39,536 nucleotides of DNA from Clostridiales bacterium (GCA_022508265.1 JAFLVP010000016.1:1-39536); one strand, 5' to 3'; positions 14,209 through 23,292 are shown, numbered from the stretch's first letter. Numbers and translations are program-made. The notes: generated by a model not told the origin, from the sequence alone.

Positions 14209-17200
14209 ATGAAAGAAAATTTCTTCACTTATAAAAATTCGGGCGGCGAATATTCAGAGCTCGAAAACGACATCCGACTCGGTACGCCGACGTCGGTTTT
14301 TGGTCTGTCCGAACCTCATAAACACTATATTGCCGCGCTCTCAAACAATAAGACGCTGTATATAACGCCCGACGGGGTTTCAGCGAGAGCAGCGTATGAG
14401 GATATAAAGGTTCTCTCTGGCAAAAACTGCGTTTATCTTCCCGCCAAGGACGACGTCATTTTATACAAGGGCGCGCTCTCAAAGGACGTGGTATTCCGCA
14501 GAATTTCGGCAATTCATAAGATGCTTGCGGGCGCGGACATAGTCGTGTGCGACATAGAAGCTATTATGCAGCTCTTCCCCGAACGGGTGGGGGCGATAAC
14601 CCTTCAGGTAGGCGGCGAATACGACTATACTTCGCTCCCCGAAAGGCTCGTAAAAGCGGGTTATTCAAGAGAGTACGCCGCCGACAGCGAGGGCTGTTTT
14701 GCCGTACGCGGGGATATTCTCGATATATTCCCCGTGGGCGAAGAAAACCCCGTAAGAATTGATTTTTTCGGCGACACGGTTGAAAAAATACGTCCCTACG
14801 ATTTTCAGACGGGCGAGCGGCTTGAAGAAATAGATAGAATAACCCTTGTTTCGGCAACAGACGCAATCTTTACCGCCGAAGATATAGGCGCTGTCGAGAG
14901 CGCATTAAATGCCGAAATCAAAAAGTGTCCGGACGTCAAATCCTACGAGCGCGCCCGCGCAATCTCGGACGACATAAAGACAAAGCTTGCTTTGGGCGTA
15001 CCCTTTTCAGGCGCGGCATTTATAATGCCCCTCTTGAAGTCGTCAAAGACTGTTTTCGACCTTTTAGACAGGGAAACTCTCATAATTTTCGACGAGTGCA
15101 AGGGTATTTCGGACAGAGCGGACGGGCTCTATCAGGAGCATTCAGAGCGCGTTGCCGAACTCAAAAAGGGGGGCGAGGCGTTTTCGTTTTCAAAAAATCA
15201 GCTTTTAGACCCCGAAATTCTCTTATCGGGTTTAACACGCTACAAGTGCATATCGGTGCAGACATTCAACCAAAGCACGATGTTTTTCCGCCCCTTAAAG
15301 ACCTTTAGCTTACGTTCGACGCCCCCGCCGTCCTATTTAAACGACGTGCAGAGCCTCGTCACGGATATTAAAGGGTGGCTTTCAAACGGCTACAAGGTAC
15401 TTGCCTTCACGGGTAGCGTTCAAAGGTACGAAAAGCTGTCCGAGGCATTGACCGACGAATATCTTCCCGTCTATCCCGTCCCCGACCGCGCCGAGGCGCT
15501 CCGAGGAGTTGCCTTGAGCTCTGAAGAGCTTGCGCACGGGCTCATACTTCACGATAGCAAGGTTGCGATAATAGGCAGCGGAGACCTTTACACGAAGGCT
15601 GTAACAAGGCGCATAAAAAAGAGGCGTGGCGATATGTTCGTCGCACCCGAAATAGGCGACTATTGCGTTCACGAAACGCACGGCATAGGTAGAATAACAG
15701 GCACTCAAAAGATTGAATCCACGGACGGTATAAAGGAGTATATCGCCATTGAATACAAGGGCGGAGACAATCTTTACGTGCCCGTTGAGCAAATGGACGT
15801 CCTTTCGAAGTACGTGGGCGAACAAAACCCTGCGCTCTCCAAAATAGGCGGCGTCGAGTTTGAGCGTGTAAAGGAGCGGGTGAAGCAGTCAATAAGAATG
15901 CTTGCCTTCGATTTAAAAGAGCTGTATGCCGAGCGTAGCAGAAAGGTGGGCTACGCCTTCCCCGAAAACGCCGTAATGATGCAGGAGTTCGAGGACGCCT
16001 TTTTCTACGAGGAAACTCCCGACCAACTCGCCTCTATTGCCGAGATAAAGGCGGATATGTGCTCCGAAAAGGTTATGGACAGGCTGCTGTGCGGCGACGT
16101 CGGCTACGGCAAAACGGAGGTAGCCCTCAGAGCAATATATCTGTGTGTTTTGGGCGGCAAACAAGCGGCTTTCATGTGCCCGAGCACGGTGCTCTCCGAA
16201 CAGCATTTCAACACCGCAACCGAAAGGTTTGCGCCGTTCGGAGTACGGGTAGAGGTGTTAAACCGCTTCAAAACTGCGGCTCAACAGACTAAGATACTTC
16301 AAGCCCTTAAAAACGGCGATATAGACCTTATTATAGGCACGCACAGACTTTTATCTTCTGATGTTCAGTTCCACGATTTGGGACTTCTCGTTTTGGACGA
16401 GGAACAGCGGTTCGGCGTAGAACACAAGGAAAAAATCAAGAACGTAAAAAAGGATATAGACTGTCTTACGATGACGGCAACTCCCATTCCGAGAACTCTG
16501 CATATGTCGCTTTCGGGAATACGCGATATAAGCACAATCAACACTCCGCCATTAAAAAGGCTGCCTGTGCAGACCTACGTTTTAGAGGAGAGCGAGCCCT
16601 TAATCCGCGACGCGGTACTCAGGGAAATTTCGCGCGGCGGGCAGGTGTTTATTCTCTACAACAGAGTTGAGAGCATCTCGGCTTTCGCTGGCAGAATACA
16701 AGAAATAATCCCCGAAGGCAAAGTATGCTACGCCCACGGCAGAATGGACAGAGATTCGCTTGAAAAGAGCGTTTATGCATTTTACCGTGGCGAGAAAAAC
16801 GTCCTCGTAACAACTACGATTATAGAAAACGGCATAGACCTTCCCAACGCCAACACGATAATTGTAATCGACGCCGACAGACTCGGCGTATCCCAGCTCT
16901 ATCAGCTTCGCGGCAGAGTGGGAAGGGGTACGCGCATGGCGCAGGCTTACTTTACATTCAAACCGCAAAAGGTTTTAACGAGCGAGGCGACCGAAAGGTT
17001 AAAAGCCATTATGCGCTTTACCGAGCTCGGTTCTGGCTTTAAAATTGCTATGCGAGACCTTGAAATCCGTGGTGCGGGCAACGTCTTGAGCGCTGAGCAG
17101 CACGGACATATGGACAAAATCGGCTACGAGCTGTACTCGAAGCTCCTCAAAGAGGAATTCACTGGAGAAAAACAGTTCTCGTGCGAGCTTGATATAAAGG

Positions 17201-17631
17201 CTACGGCGTATATTCCCGAAAGCTATATAGAGAGCAGTGCGGGGAGGTTAGACTGCTATAAGCAGATAGCCGAAATCCGCTCGGTAGACGACTACAAGCG
17301 GGTTTGCCTCTCCATAGAGGACAACTTCGGAAATATGCCAAACGAGGTTTTAAACCTTATGATAATAGCGGTTTTGAAGTCCTACGCCTCCAAATTCAAC
17401 GTCAAAAAGATAAGCGTAAGCTCAAAGGAGGCGGCTATAGAGCTACCGTCTTTAAACTCACTTGCGGACGAGCGGATAGCCGCCGCGCTTGAAAAATACA
17501 AGGGCGGAGTAACTCTTTCAATGACGACTTGCCCGCTAATTGTATTCAGACCTCGCCTGCTTCCGGCAAAAACAATGCTCGATATGACGAAATTTTTGAA
17601 ATTTGCCGTAAATTTTAGTCAAGCGAGCTAA
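14209..17631 (+). CDS. mfd: Transcription-repair coupling factor Mfd
   Basis: ATP-driven translocase that removes RNA polymerase stalled at DNA lesions and recruits UvrA. The product is 1140 aa. In order: a UvrB-like N-terminal module (about 1-330), the CarD-like polymerase-interaction domain (about 480-540, GDYCVHETHGIGR), the RecG-like motor with Walker A GDVGYGKT (about 628-635) and DEEQRFG (about 730), a helicase lobe with ENGIDLPNANT and QLRGRVGRG, and the C-terminal TRCF domain. The start lacks a Shine-Dalgarno, so initiation may rely on coupling with pth or on a leaderless transcript created by the upstream duplication. Confidence 0.97.
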   Translation: MKENFFTYKNSGGEYSELENDIRLGTPTSVFGLSEPHKHYIAALSNNKTLYITPDGVSARAAYEDIKVLSGKNCVYLPAKDDVILYKGALSKDVVFRRISAIHKMLAGADIVVCDIEAIMQLFPERVGAITLQVGGEYDYTSLPERLVKAGYSREYAADSEGCFAVRGDILDIFPVGEENPVRIDFFGDTVEKIRPYDFQTGERLEEIDRITLVSATDAIFTAEDIGAVESALNAEIKKCPDVKSYERARAISDDIKTKLALGVPFSGAAFIMPLLKSSKTVFDLLDRETLIIFDECKGISDRADGLYQEHSERVAELKKGGEAFSFSKNQLLDPEILLSGLTRYKCISVQTFNQSTMFFRPLKTFSLRSTPPPSYLNDVQSLVTDIKGWLSNGYKVLAFTGSVQRYEKLSEALTDEYLPVYPVPDRAEALRGVALSSEELAHGLILHDSKVAIIGSGDLYTKAVTRRIKKRRGDMFVAPEIGDYCVHETHGIGRITGTQKIESTDGIKEYIAIEYKGGDNLYVPVEQMDVLSKYVGEQNPALSKIGGVEFERVKERVKQSIRMLAFDLKELYAERSRKVGYAFPENAVMMQEFEDAFFYEETPDQLASIAEIKADMCSEKVMDRLLCGDVGYGKTEVALRAIYLCVLGGKQAAFMCPSTVLSEQHFNTATERFAPFGVRVEVLNRFKTAAQQTKILQALKNGDIDLIIGTHRLLSSDVQFHDLGLLVLDEEQRFGVEHKEKIKNVKKDIDCLTMTATPIPRTLHMSLSGIRDISTINTPPLKRLPVQTYVLEESEPLIRDAVLREISRGGQVFILYNRVESISAFAGRIQEIIPEGKVCYAHGRMDRDSLEKSVYAFYRGEKNVLVTTTIIENGIDLPNANTIIVIDADRLGVSQLYQLRGRVGRGTRMAQAYFTFKPQKVLTSEATERLKAIMRFTELGSGFKIAMRDLEIRGAGNVLSAEQHGHMDKIGYELYSKLLKEEFTGEKQFSCELDIKATAYIPESYIESSAGRLDCYKQIAEIRSVDDYKRVCLSIEDNFGNMPNEVLNLMIIAVLKSYASKFNVKKISVSSKEAAIELPSLNSLADERIAAALEKYKGGVTLSMTTCPLIVFRPRLLPAKTMLDMTKFLKFAVNFSQAS

Positions 17632-17638
17632 AAATTAT

Positions 17639-17667
17639 TTGCCATAACTTTTACAATGCTGTATAAT
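17639..17667 (+). promoter_or_regulatory. SigA promoter of the foldase lipoprotein gene
   Basis: TTGCCA (17639-17644), 17 bp, TATAAT (17662-17667), giving a leader of about 70 nt. The leader contains GCGCGCACGCGCG, a GC-rich alternating stretch at about 17695. Confidence 0.75.
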
Positions 17668-17742
17668 AATGAGAGATAAATAATCGGTCAATATGCGCGC
17701 ACGCGCGTTTTACCCTTAAAAACACTTAAATTGGAGCAAACT

Positions 17743-19992
17743 ATGAGAAAGAAAAGAATTGTCAGCGGTGTGATAGCATCTGCACTTGCGTTAAGCGTAA
17801 CGCTCGGCGGCTGTGCGTCGCTTGCTTCGGCAAACAGTATTGCCGATATGAAGCAGACTATCGCAACTGTAAATATATCCAAGGCGGACGACTTCGGCAG
17901 TGAAGGTCTTGACGACTACAAGGATGCTGTAGGTACGACTACGATTTCAAAGCGCGAACTTATTTCGTACTTTTTGAACGTGGGCTATTCCTATATCAAC
18001 AGCGGTTACGGCTACGAAGCTACTTTCAATACGCTCGTAAATTCACTTGTAAATACTGCAGTCATCACGCAGTACTCGGTTATGTACCTACTCAAAGAGA
18101 AAGAGGCGGACGGAAAGAGTTCCGAAACCATTATGAGCGAATACAGCGCAAAGGAAACGCTCTCCGCAAAATACGAGTACGTTCTCGGCGAGGACAGCGT
18201 AGAAGTAAAACTTGCAAAATATTCGTTGCTTTCCGCTATAAATTCGGCAATCGACTCCTACGAAGAAAATCTTTTGGAAGATGAAGACGACGACACTGCT
18301 GGCAGCGATTCGCGCACCACGCCCGCCGGTATCGACACCGAGCAGGACAAGTACTATCCCAGAAAGAAGAATACAAACGGCAAATACGTCGATGAAAACG
18401 GCGTCGAGCTTGCCGATACTGATAAAGACAAGGCGGCAATAGACTACAACGTCTACACGGGCTACGCTGGCTACGAGCTCACCGAAAGCGGCGTATATCA
18501 GGACGACGCACTCAAAGGCACCACGCCCAGCACCCGCAAGAGAGCGTACAACAGCTTCCTTTCAAGCGTAAACTCCTACAACCTTATCGACGTTAAAAAC
18601 GAGAATATGATGGACGTGCTCTCGCTTCAGTATATTCAGGACGAGTACGTAAATCAGCTTGAACAGCGCATCATTAACAAGTACTACGAAGTATACGAAG
18701 AGAAACAGGAAACCGATCTCAAAGACGACGGCAAATACGACTATATCAAGCAGGTTTACGAAGACAAGTTGAAAAATCAGCAGGACACCTATGAGGCAGA
18801 CGGCTTCACTTCCACGCTTGACAGTATGTCGGACAGCTCGTTTATACTCTACTCTCCCAAAACGGAAGGACACGGAGTATATGAACCTGCAAGCGGTAAC
18901 GGCAAGTTCGGCTTCGTCTACAATATTCTGCTTCCCTTCAGCGCAGTTCAGTCCAATTTACTTAGCGAATACAAATCACAGTATGCGGACGAGGACGAGG
19001 ACTCGGGCTACACCGCGGACTATTATATCAAGAGAAACGCGCTTTTAAGGGATATTAAGACGACCGACCAGCGCGCGGCTTGGTTCAACGGCTCCAAGGA
19101 GTATGCGTTCAACGCAAGCGAAAAGGAAGGACTTGACTACTACAAAGGCGGCAGCGATTGGCTGTTCTTTGAAAACAATCTCGCAGGCGGCGACAGATAC
19201 GAAAGCCTTGAAAAGTATGCGGGCAAGTATCCCTACAACGGCAAGGTAGTTGAAAAGGACGACGGCTATATTCTTATTCCCAACAAGCTTTCAATCGACG
19301 CTATGCTCAAGGAATTTTCCGCATATATCGACTACGTTTTGGGCAATTCAAACAATGTTTCGTTTAAGGACGGCTATCAGCTTGGAAAGGAAAACACGGC
19401 TTACTACGCTATTGATGACTTCTACACGGCAGATCACAAAGAAGACGAAGAAAATACCAAGCTTGACTACAGTAAGTTCTTATATGCTTGGGGCGCGGTA
19501 AGCAGCGTAGAAAAGACGGCTATTGCCCTCTACGACAAAACCTCCAACCAGTACAAGGCTATGAGCGCCGTGAACGAGCTTCAATACGCTTATACAACCG
19601 ACACGGGCGTACTTTCCAACTATATCGGCTATTCGGTAGATGCAGCGAAAACAAACTATATCAAGGAGTTCGAGTACGCAGCACAAAAGGTTATAAACGA
19701 AGTGGGCGCAGGCGGCTTTGCGGTTTGCGCGGGCGACTACGGCTGGCACTTAATCTACGTAACCTATGCGTTCGAATCGGATGCAACTACCTTCAGCGCA
19801 GACGAGCTCGATTGGACCAAAATAGACAAAGAGGAAGACTCGTTTGAAAAGCTCTTCTACGAGTGGATAAAGAGCAAGGACATTCCGGATATTACGTCTA
19901 CACGTCGAAACGAGATTTTAACGCAGTTCAATATCGGCAAAACGGTAACCAAATATCAGAAAGCATACCAAGACCTTCTTAATTTGGGCTAA
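17743..19992 (+). CDS. Large secreted lipoprotein, probable PrsA/SurA-like foldase with a degenerate PPIase domain
   Basis: 749-aa lipoprotein. A basic N-terminus and hydrophobic stretch lead to the lipobox LGGC with C24 as lipidation site. The long middle is rich in Asp, Lys, Tyr and predicted helix, with an acidic Glu/Asp-rich linker around 165-190. Near the C-terminus, GDYGWHLIYVTYAF resembles the closing strand of parvulin-type PpiC domains (usual GYHIIKV), which with the position after mfd supports an extracytoplasmic foldase. PrsA-like neighbours of mfd in clostridia are about half this size. I chose ATG 17743, 6 nt after TGGAG; the TTG at 17731 lies inside that ribosome site. Catalytic activity is doubtful. 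Confidence 0.72.
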   Translation: MRKKRIVSGVIASALALSVTLGGCASLASANSIADMKQTIATVNISKADDFGSEGLDDYKDAVGTTTISKRELISYFLNVGYSYINSGYGYEATFNTLVNSLVNTAVITQYSVMYLLKEKEADGKSSETIMSEYSAKETLSAKYEYVLGEDSVEVKLAKYSLLSAINSAIDSYEENLLEDEDDDTAGSDSRTTPAGIDTEQDKYYPRKKNTNGKYVDENGVELADTDKDKAAIDYNVYTGYAGYELTESGVYQDDALKGTTPSTRKRAYNSFLSSVNSYNLIDVKNENMMDVLSLQYIQDEYVNQLEQRIINKYYEVYEEKQETDLKDDGKYDYIKQVYEDKLKNQQDTYEADGFTSTLDSMSDSSFILYSPKTEGHGVYEPASGNGKFGFVYNILLPFSAVQSNLLSEYKSQYADEDEDSGYTADYYIKRNALLRDIKTTDQRAAWFNGSKEYAFNASEKEGLDYYKGGSDWLFFENNLAGGDRYESLEKYAGKYPYNGKVVEKDDGYILIPNKLSIDAMLKEFSAYIDYVLGNSNNVSFKDGYQLGKENTAYYAIDDFYTADHKEDEENTKLDYSKFLYAWGAVSSVEKTAIALYDKTSNQYKAMSAVNELQYAYTTDTGVLSNYIGYSVDAAKTNYIKEFEYAAQKVINEVGAGGFAVCAGDYGWHLIYVTYAFESDATTFSADELDWTKIDKEEDSFEKLFYEWIKSKDIPDITSTRRNEILTQFNIGKTVTKYQKAYQDLLNLG

Positions 19993-20009
19993 TTCGAAAA
20001 AACTGCAAA

Positions 20010-20015
20010 TATAAT
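20010..20015 (+). promoter_or_regulatory. -10 element of uppP, leaderless geometry
   Basis: A perfect TATAAT ends 5 nt before the uppP ATG and no Shine-Dalgarno is present. No good -35 at 16-18 bp; TTGGGC lies 20 bp upstream. Confidence 0.5.
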
Positions 20016-20020
20016 ATATT

Positions 20021-20845
20021 ATGGAAATCAGGCAGGCTGTAATACTCGGCTTAATTCAGGGGCTAACGGAGTTTTTACCCGTGTCCTCGTCGGGGCATAT
20101 CGCTCTTTTTCAGGGACTTTTCCACATAAATGATGACGATATTGCACTGTTTTTCTCGATTATTTTACACCTCGGAACGCTCGTTGCCGTATGTGCGGTA
20201 TTCTGGCGTGATATCTTAGAACTCTTTAAAAAACCCTTTAAAACGCTTTTACTTTTAATTCTTGCAACCATCCCCGCGGGAGTAGTAGGAATACTCTACG
20301 AAATATTCGATTTGGACCTTATCTTCCGCGGTCAATATATGGGAATATTCCTTGCGGTATTTTTCCTCATCACGGCGGGGGTGCTGTTCACAACCGAAAT
20401 GGTAGCAAAAAGGCGCGTCTCGCCCGAATTGCCCCTCTGTATAAAGACAACTATGCCCATGGGTGCGGCGCAGGCGCTTGCGGTTCTCCCGGGAATATCG
20501 AGGAGCGGCTCAACAATTTGCGCGGGCACGCTTGCGGGCTGTAAGAGCGAGGATGTTGCAAAATTTTCCTTTATAATGAGTATTCCAGTAATACTCGGAA
20601 GCTTCGCAGTAGAGCTGTTTAAGGGGCTCAAAAGCGGAGAATTGCAGGCGTCTTTCGAAGCGGGAGGGGCTACGCTCGGTTGGAGCGTCGCACTCGGCTT
20701 CATAATTTCGGCGCTTGCCGGACTTTTTGCAATAAAAGTAATGCTCAAAGTCATAAAAAAAGCAAACTACAAGTGGTTCAGCTTATATCTCGTCCTGCTT
20801 GCAATAGCCTGCTTTGTTTTACACTTCACATACTTTAACGTATAA
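20021..20845 (+). CDS. uppP: Undecaprenyl-diphosphatase UppP (BacA family)
   Basis: Membrane phosphatase that recycles undecaprenyl pyrophosphate to the monophosphate carrier for peptidoglycan; extra copies can confer bacitracin resistance. The product is 274 aa. The N-terminal GLIQGLTEFLPVSSSGH contains the catalytic Glu and the first PSG-like loop, and LPGISRSGSTI is the second conserved loop. About eight membrane helices are visible. It begins 28 bp after the foldase stop codon with its own TATAAT and no ribosome site, so it is probably transcribed as a leaderless mRNA. Confidence 0.96.
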   Translation: MEIRQAVILGLIQGLTEFLPVSSSGHIALFQGLFHINDDDIALFFSIILHLGTLVAVCAVFWRDILELFKKPFKTLLLLILATIPAGVVGILYEIFDLDLIFRGQYMGIFLAVFFLITAGVLFTTEMVAKRRVSPELPLCIKTTMPMGAAQALAVLPGISRSGSTICAGTLAGCKSEDVAKFSFIMSIPVILGSFAVELFKGLKSGELQASFEAGGATLGWSVALGFIISALAGLFAIKVMLKVIKKANYKWFSLYLVLLAIACFVLHFTYFNV

Positions 20846-20873
20846 AAAAAGGAGCGCTTTTCCGCTCCTTTTT
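20844..20873. terminator. Bidirectional terminator, uppP and the XRE gene
   Basis: GGAGCG/CGCTCC stem flanked by seven A and by TTTTTC, lying between convergent genes. Confidence 0.88.
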
Positions 20874-21079
20874 CAATATTCGGTTTTGCCTAATAGAAAA
20901 TCCGTGCTTGTTTCAAAGTATTCGGCAAGGCGTATAAGGGTGTCGAAGTCGCTTTCCCGCTGACCGCTCTCCCAATAAGCTACAAGTCTTGCGGAAACGT
21001 TTAGCTCTTCCGCAAGTTCAGCACGGCTTATACCCGCTTCAGTGCGCAAATTTTTAAGTCTTTCGGCAAATTTATTCAT
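20873..21079 (-). CDS. Small XRE-family transcriptional repressor (68 aa)
   Basis: Single helix-turn-helix domain spanning nearly the whole 68-residue protein: FAERLKNLRTEAGISRAELAEEL followed by the recognition-helix region SARLVAYWESGQ. It has no sensor domain. It is divergent from the ABC operon at 21171, and the shared 90-bp region holds two near-identical palindromes, so it very likely represses both itself and the transporter. I chose the Met that begins the HTH domain. A TATAAT ends 6 nt upstream and no ribosome site exists, fitting a leaderless mRNA. A second regulator of identical length lies at 24607. Confidence 0.88.
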   Translation of the reverse strand: MNKFAERLKNLRTEAGISRAELAEELNVSARLVAYWESGQRESDFDTLIRLAEYFETSTDFLLGKTEY

Positions 21080-21085
21080 AGCGCG

Positions 21086-21091
21086 ATTATA
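21086..21091 (-). promoter_or_regulatory. -10 element of the XRE gene, leaderless geometry
   Basis: TATAAT on the minus strand, 6 nt before the ATG, directly abutting operator 1. The predicted start base is the A of the ATG. No convincing -35. Confidence 0.6.
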
Positions 21092-21104
21092 GAACGTTTT
21101 GTTC
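21092..21104. promoter_or_regulatory. Operator 1 of the XRE/ABC switch
   Basis: GAACGTTTTGTTC, an inverted repeat GAAC-N5-GTTC, immediately upstream of the regulator's -10 element. Near-identical to operator 2. Confidence 0.75.
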
Positions 21105-21112
21105 CGATTTGC

Positions 21113-21141
21113 TTGACTTTGAACATTTTGTTCATTATAAT
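21113..21141 (+). promoter_or_regulatory. SigA promoter of the ABC operon with operator 2 in its spacer
   Basis: TTGACT (21113-21118), 17 bp, TATAAT (21136-21141). The palindrome GAACATTTTGTTC (21121-21133) occupies most of the spacer, so a bound repressor would exclude RNA polymerase. Confidence 0.85.
21121..21133. promoter_or_regulatory. Operator 2 of the XRE/ABC switch
   Basis: GAACATTTTGTTC, GAAC-N5-GTTC, differing from operator 1 at one base. Centre-to-centre distance 29 bp, close to three helical turns. Confidence 0.75.
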
Positions 21142-21170
21142 TATATACAGTTTTAAGTAAGGAGATAACC

Positions 21171-21947
21171 TTGGAAGAAATTTTAAGAGCGCAAAATCTT
21201 AAAAAGACGTTTAAGCTCACTAAAAAGCAACAGCGCAACGAAAAGACCAACCTACCCGTAAAGGTGGCGGTGGATAACCTTTCGTTCAGCGCGTATAAAG
21301 GCGAAATTTACGGCTTGCTCGGACCCAACGGCGCAGGCAAGACTACGACTTTGAGGATGCTTGCGACCCTCATAAAGCCCGACTCGGGCGATGCGTATAT
21401 TCTCGGCAAGAGTGTAAAGGAAAACGAAAAAGAAGTACGCAAAAAGATAGGTTTTTTAACGAGCGAGTTAAAGCTCGAAGATTTTTTTACGCCGTCGTAT
21501 CTGTTTGATTTTTTCAGCGAGCTCTACGGCGTTGAAAAGAGCGTAAAGGACAGAAGAAAGCAAGAGCTTTTCCGTAAATTCGGCATAGACAGGTTTGCGG
21601 ATATTAAATTCGGCAATTTGTCCACGGGTATGAAACAGAAGGTTTCGCTCGTAATTTCAATCGTACACGACCCCGAACTCATAATCTTCGACGAGCCCAC
21701 GAACGGGCTTGACGTGCTTACGGCAAAGGTTGTCACCGATTTTTTGCAGGAGCTGAAAGCAAACGGCAAAACTATAATTCTGTCAACGCACATCTTTTCG
21801 CTTGTGGAAAAGCTGTGCGACAGAGTGTGCGTAATTATAGACGGGAGATCGGTGGCGGAGGATACACTTGAAAATCTGACGAAGGACAGCGCTCTCGAAG
21901 ACACCTTTTTCAGGCTTTACAGAGAAACCACGGGGGAAACCGTATGA
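21171..21947 (+). CDS. ABC transporter ATP-binding protein (NatA-like)
   Basis: Cytoplasmic ATPase of a two-gene ABC exporter, 258 aa. Walker A GPNGAGKT (about 50-57), a signature NLSTGMKQKV with LSTGM in place of LSGGQ, Walker B LIIFDEPTNGLD and H-loop STH are present. Similarity to NatA-type sodium exporters is in overall architecture and partner type; the substrate is not shown by sequence. Translation starts at TTG with AGGAG 7-8 nt upstream. It overlaps the permease gene by ATGA and is controlled by the XRE operator promoter. Confidence 0.9.
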   Translation: MEEILRAQNLKKTFKLTKKQQRNEKTNLPVKVAVDNLSFSAYKGEIYGLLGPNGAGKTTTLRMLATLIKPDSGDAYILGKSVKENEKEVRKKIGFLTSELKLEDFFTPSYLFDFFSELYGVEKSVKDRRKQELFRKFGIDRFADIKFGNLSTGMKQKVSLVISIVHDPELIIFDEPTNGLDVLTAKVVTDFLQELKANGKTIILSTHIFSLVEKLCDRVCVIIDGRSVAEDTLENLTKDSALEDTFFRLYRETTGETV

Positions 21948-23077
21948 ACGTTTTAACGATTATAAAAAAGGAATTTTCCCGCTTTTTCAAGGACAGAAGA
22001 ATGATTATAACTATTCTTTTGCCGGGAATACTCATATACGTTCTCTACTCTATAATGGGCTTGGTCTTTGAAAACGAGAACAAGATAAACGAAAATTTCA
22101 AACCCGCCGCGTACGTAATAAATATGCCCGCGGGCGACTTGGGCGTGGCGCTCTCGTCGGTGCTTCAGATTCCAGAAGAGCAAATGGACACTGAAGCCGC
22201 AAAGAAAAGGGTAGAAGAAGGCTCGCTCGATTTAGCCATAATCTTTTCCGAAAATTTTGATATTTCGGTTGACGGCGCACAAAACAGCATAGAAATCTAT
22301 TACAATTCCGCAAACGAGTATTCTGCAATCGGTTTTGAAATGGTTAGCTATGTTTTGAAAGCTTTCGAACAGCCCAAATTCGTTGTCAACCCGATAGGCG
22401 GAAGCTATGATTTGGCAACCGAGCAGGATTTAGCCGCAAGCTTCCTCTCAACACTCATTCCCATGCTTATGTTTGCGCTTTTAGCGTCAGCCTGCGTCGC
22501 CGTCGCACCCGAATCAATCGCCGGCGAAAAGGAGCGGGGAACTATGGCAACAATGCTGATAACTCCCGTAAACCGTTGGGAGATTGCGCTCGGCAAGATT
22601 ATTTCTTTAAGCTGTTTTGCGCTTTTAAGCGGACTATCCAGCTTCCTCGGCGTAATCTTGTCGCTTCCGAAACTTATGGGCGGACTTGTAAGCAGTGACA
22701 CGGTTTCCTTCTACAACGCTGGCGATTACTTTATGCTGTTCGGCATAATTATCTCCGTCGTGCTCGTAATTATCTCGGCGTTCTCCGTGCTCTCGGCGCT
22801 TTCCAAGAGCGTGAAAGAGGCAGGCGCAATCATTTCCCCATGCATGATTGTAATAATTCTTTTGGGACTCGCGTCTATGTTTATAACTGCCCCTGCAATA
22901 GGTTGGTATTTAATTCCCCTCTTGGGAAGCGGACTTGCAATGTCGGGAGTTATGGCAATGACCGCATCTCCGCTCGGAGTGGTGTTCTCGATACTCTCAA
23001 ATCTCGTTCTCGCCGCCGCCCTAATAGTGCTGCTTGCATTTATGTTTAAAAGCGAAAGAATAATGTTCAAAAAATAA
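21944..23077 (+). CDS. ABC transporter permease (NatB/ABC-2 type)
   Basis: Membrane partner of the preceding ATPase, 377 aa. One N-terminal helix (about 20-40), a large extracytoplasmic domain (about 45-165), then five or six helices, as in ABC-2/NatB permeases. The cytoplasmic motif PESIAGEKERGTMATMLITPVNRWEIALGK is typical of this family. The ATG overlaps the ATPase stop codon, so the two should be made together. Sodium, lantibiotic or drug export are all possible. Confidence 0.9.
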   Translation: MNVLTIIKKEFSRFFKDRRMIITILLPGILIYVLYSIMGLVFENENKINENFKPAAYVINMPAGDLGVALSSVLQIPEEQMDTEAAKKRVEEGSLDLAIIFSENFDISVDGAQNSIEIYYNSANEYSAIGFEMVSYVLKAFEQPKFVVNPIGGSYDLATEQDLAASFLSTLIPMLMFALLASACVAVAPESIAGEKERGTMATMLITPVNRWEIALGKIISLSCFALLSGLSSFLGVILSLPKLMGGLVSSDTVSFYNAGDYFMLFGIIISVVLVIISAFSVLSALSKSVKEAGAIISPCMIVIILLGLASMFITAPAIGWYLIPLLGSGLAMSGVMAMTASPLGVVFSILSNLVLAAALIVLLAFMFKSERIMFKK

Positions 23078-23099
23078 TATATTTTCAAAAATACGAAGC

Positions 23100-23125
23100 C
23101 CCGACTGCTGTTCTGCGCAGTCGGG
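23100..23125 (+). terminator. Stem-loop after the ABC operon
   Basis: CCCGACTGC/GCAGTCGGG with an 8-base loop; the T-run is weak (ATTTGT). The same stem sequence recurs at 26810-26833. Confidence 0.65.
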
Positions 23126-23154
23126 ATTTGTAATATAATAAAAATATTGATTGG

Positions 23155-23283
23155 TTTGGCAAAAAACCACGCTTTTTTGCCAAACACCCAATTTGCGTAT
23201 GCCTACGGCTCACTGGAAGTGAATGCCCGCAATTTTATATTTGTTTGCCCATAATGATTGCGGGCAGAGAAACTTAGTTTCTC
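23155..23283. repeat. Cluster of three hairpins between the ABC operon and SRP RNA
   Basis: No gene is seen here. Hairpins: TTTGGCAAAAAA/TTTTTTGCCAAA (23155-23184, loop CCACGC), TGCCCGCAAT/ATTGCGGGCA (23224-23266) and GAGAAAC-TTA-GTTTCTC (23267-23283). The last resembles in form the GAAAAAC-GTA-GTTTTTC hairpin behind tRNA-Pro. It may be an intergenic repeat element. Confidence 0.6.
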
Positions 23284-23292
23284 AAACTCACG

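Noticed and set aside
21080-21250. 57-residue N-terminal extension of the first XRE repressor
   Set aside because: It would be read through both operators and the divergent promoter; the HTH domain begins at the chosen Met.
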